Below are positions 5,801-6,883 of a stretch of DNA of 6,883 bases, piece after piece. The stretch covers positions 1 through 6,883 of the forward strand of contig JAOZRI010000123.1 of assembly GCA_029940235.1 (NCBI GenBank), written 5' to 3'. The DNA comes from Desulfobacula sp. GTDB taxonomy: Bacteria; Desulfobacterota; Desulfobacteria; Desulfobacterales; Desulfobacteraceae. Made by a program: the position numbers and the translations under genes. Position 1 is the first letter of the stretch; each line of letters starts with the position of its first letter. Below the pieces are notes generated by a model. That model was not told the DNA's origin, did no database searches, and was given only the letters and a program-made list of their open reading frames with translations.

Positions 5801-5809
5801 AAAATATGA
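5789..5809 (+). CDS. Six-codon mini-ORF overlapping the RND start codon (possible leader peptide)
   Basis: ATG at 5789 opens a six-codon frame (M-T-R-H-K-I) closed by TGA at 5807-5809. Its stop overlaps the RND start in an ATGA arrangement typical of translational coupling. AGAAGAAG (5773-5780) lies eight bases before the mini-ORF ATG and 25 before the RND ATG, so the purine-rich site is better placed for the mini-ORF. Such a short frame can arise by chance, and expression is unproven. Confidence 0.3.
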   Translation: MTRHKI

Positions 5810-6883
5810 AAGCAATTGGAAAATGGTCTGTTGAACACAGAGTCTCTGTGAATCTGATCATGGTGTTTCTCATTGTGGCAGGGCTTTATACTGTTTTAAA
5901 CATGAAACGCGAAATGTTTCCGCAGTTTTCCCTTGATATGATTGATATTGGCATCAAATACCCTGGTGCATCGCCCGAAGAGGTTGAAGAGGGTGTCTGT
6001 ATCAAGGTTGAAGAACAGCTTAAAAGCCTTGAGGATGTTAAAACAATATACTCCGCTGCTATTGAAGGCTATGGATCAATCACTCTTGAATTAGAATCAG
6101 GTGCAGATATAGATGAAAAATTAGATGAGATAAAAACACAGATTGATCTTATTGATTCATTTCCCGAGCAGGCAGAAGACCCTGTTGTTATTGAAATTAA
6201 AAATTCATATCCTGCAATATACCTTGCAGTATATGGTGATGCAACAGAAAGGGTTTTGCGCGACACTGCTGAAAAAATGCGGGACGATCTTCTTGAATCC
6301 GATGCTATTTCCCTTGCAAACCTTGTTGGTGTCAGAGAATATGAAATTTCCATTGAAGTGTCAGAAGAGAGTTTAAGAAGGTTTAATCTCTCCTTTGATC
6401 AGGTTGCAGCAGCAGTAAAGACAGGAAGCCTTGACCTGCCCGGCGGGAAAATCAAAACCAAAGGCGGGGAATTTCTTGTCCGCGCCAAGGGTAAACTTTA
6501 TACCGGCGAAGAGTTTGAACAGATTCCCGTTGTGACAAAACCCGATGGAACAACCATCAGACTTGCAGATATAGCTATAGTTAAAGATGATTTTGAGGAT
6601 AAAGATATAAAGGCAAGGTTTAATGGAAAACCCGCAGTTCTTGTTGTTGTCAAAAGAACAGACAGCCAGGATAATATTGCCATATCAAAGGCAGTCAAGG
6701 AGTATATCAACCAGCATAAAGAGAGTATTCCCCCCGGTCTTACCCTTGGATACTGGTATGATATGGCAGAGATGGTTCAGGGCAGGATTGATCTTTTATT
6801 GAAAAATGGTGTCCAGGGGATAATATTAGTATTTATTGTTCTGGCACTTTTTCTTGATTTCGGATTGGCTTTCTGGGTTGCAG
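5806..6883 (+). CDS. RND-family inner-membrane efflux pump subunit, AcrB-like (3' end outside window)
   Basis: An open frame of 359 codons runs off the window edge; a full AcrB-type protein has about 1,000-1,050 residues, so roughly one third is seen. The N-terminal helix (about 13-31, VSVNLIMVFLIVAGLYTVL) is followed by KREMFPQF and YPGASPEEVEEGV, the classic opening of the first porter subdomain of hydrophobe/amphiphile RND pumps. A second helix, GVQGIILVFIVLALFLDF, begins near residue 335, preceded by YDMAEMVQGRIDLLLKN as in AcrB-like proteins. The pump would use proton motive force to expel substrates through the adaptor encoded just upstream and a TolC-like channel. Substrate range cannot be read. 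The proton-relay residues of TM4 and TM10 lie beyond the edge. Its own ribosome site is weak (GAG at 5794-5796), so coupling to upstream translation is likely. Confidence 0.92.
   Translation, partial: MKAIGKWSVEHRVSVNLIMVFLIVAGLYTVLNMKREMFPQFSLDMIDIGIKYPGASPEEVEEGVCIKVEEQLKSLEDVKTIYSAAIEGYGSITLELESGADIDEKLDEIKTQIDLIDSFPEQAEDPVVIEIKNSYPAIYLAVYGDATERVLRDTAEKMRDDLLESDAISLANLVGVREYEISIEVSEESLRRFNLSFDQVAAAVKTGSLDLPGGKIKTKGGEFLVRAKGKLYTGEEFEQIPVVTKPDGTTIRLADIAIVKDDFEDKDIKARFNGKPAVLVVVKRTDSQDNIAISKAVKEYINQHKESIPPGLTLGYWYDMAEMVQGRIDLLLKNGVQGIILVFIVLALFLDFGLAFWVA

Noticed and set aside
6069..6710. Reverse-strand and alternate-frame ORFs inside the RND gene
   Set aside because: They overlap a clear RND coding frame, show no family signature, and are best explained as frame shadows.

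Overview
This 6.9-kb window reads as a stretch of Gram-negative bacterial chromosome. It is AT-rich and almost wholly coding on the + strand. An AmpG-type permease, a YebG homologue and an RND pump with a periplasmic adaptor all imply an outer membrane. The overall flavour (AT-rich, a YebG-type protein with a basic tail, a COG1672-like ATPase) would fit a sulfate-reducing deltaproteobacterium (Desulfobacterota, Desulfobacteraceae-like). That placement is inference from protein style, not from a marker gene.

Layout. Bases 1-83 hold a plausible sigma70-type promoter and a leader. Bases 84-1211 encode an AAA+/STAND-like P-loop ATPase with a C-terminal winged-helix region. After 47 bases, containing a small hairpin that overlaps the next Shine-Dalgarno, comes an MBL-fold metallohydrolase (1259-2098). 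An AmpG-like MFS permease (2110-3654) follows after only 11 bases. These three are probably co-transcribed. Transcription likely ends at a structured repeat made of 7-base units that runs into a T-tract (3736-3785).

Bases 3655-3936 are non-coding. They hold a short GC-rich hairpin, the heptamer-repeat terminator, a second small hairpin, and a 15-base inverted repeat just ahead of a yebG-family gene (3937-4272). The yebG product carries an unusual Lys/Pro tail with KPxx tetrapeptide repeats, in place of the short acidic tail of the E. coli protein. After a 143-base gap comes a tripartite-efflux operon: a periplasmic adaptor protein (4416-5717) and the start of an inner-membrane RND pump (5806 to beyond the window edge). 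The 88 bases between them carry a degenerate 17-18-base tandem repeat and a six-codon mini-ORF whose stop overlaps the pump start codon.

How the genes work together. The adaptor and pump would form an AcrA/AcrB-like efflux machine. The adaptor hairpin tip has the R-x3-L-x6-S pattern known for TolC docking, so a TolC-like outer-membrane factor is expected elsewhere. The ATPase, metallohydrolase and permease share an operon-like layout but have no established joint function. I see no CRISPR array, RNA gene, insertion sequence or clear defence system. The most distinctive signals are the YebG tail, the heptamer palindrome, and the repeat plus mini-ORF before the RND gene.
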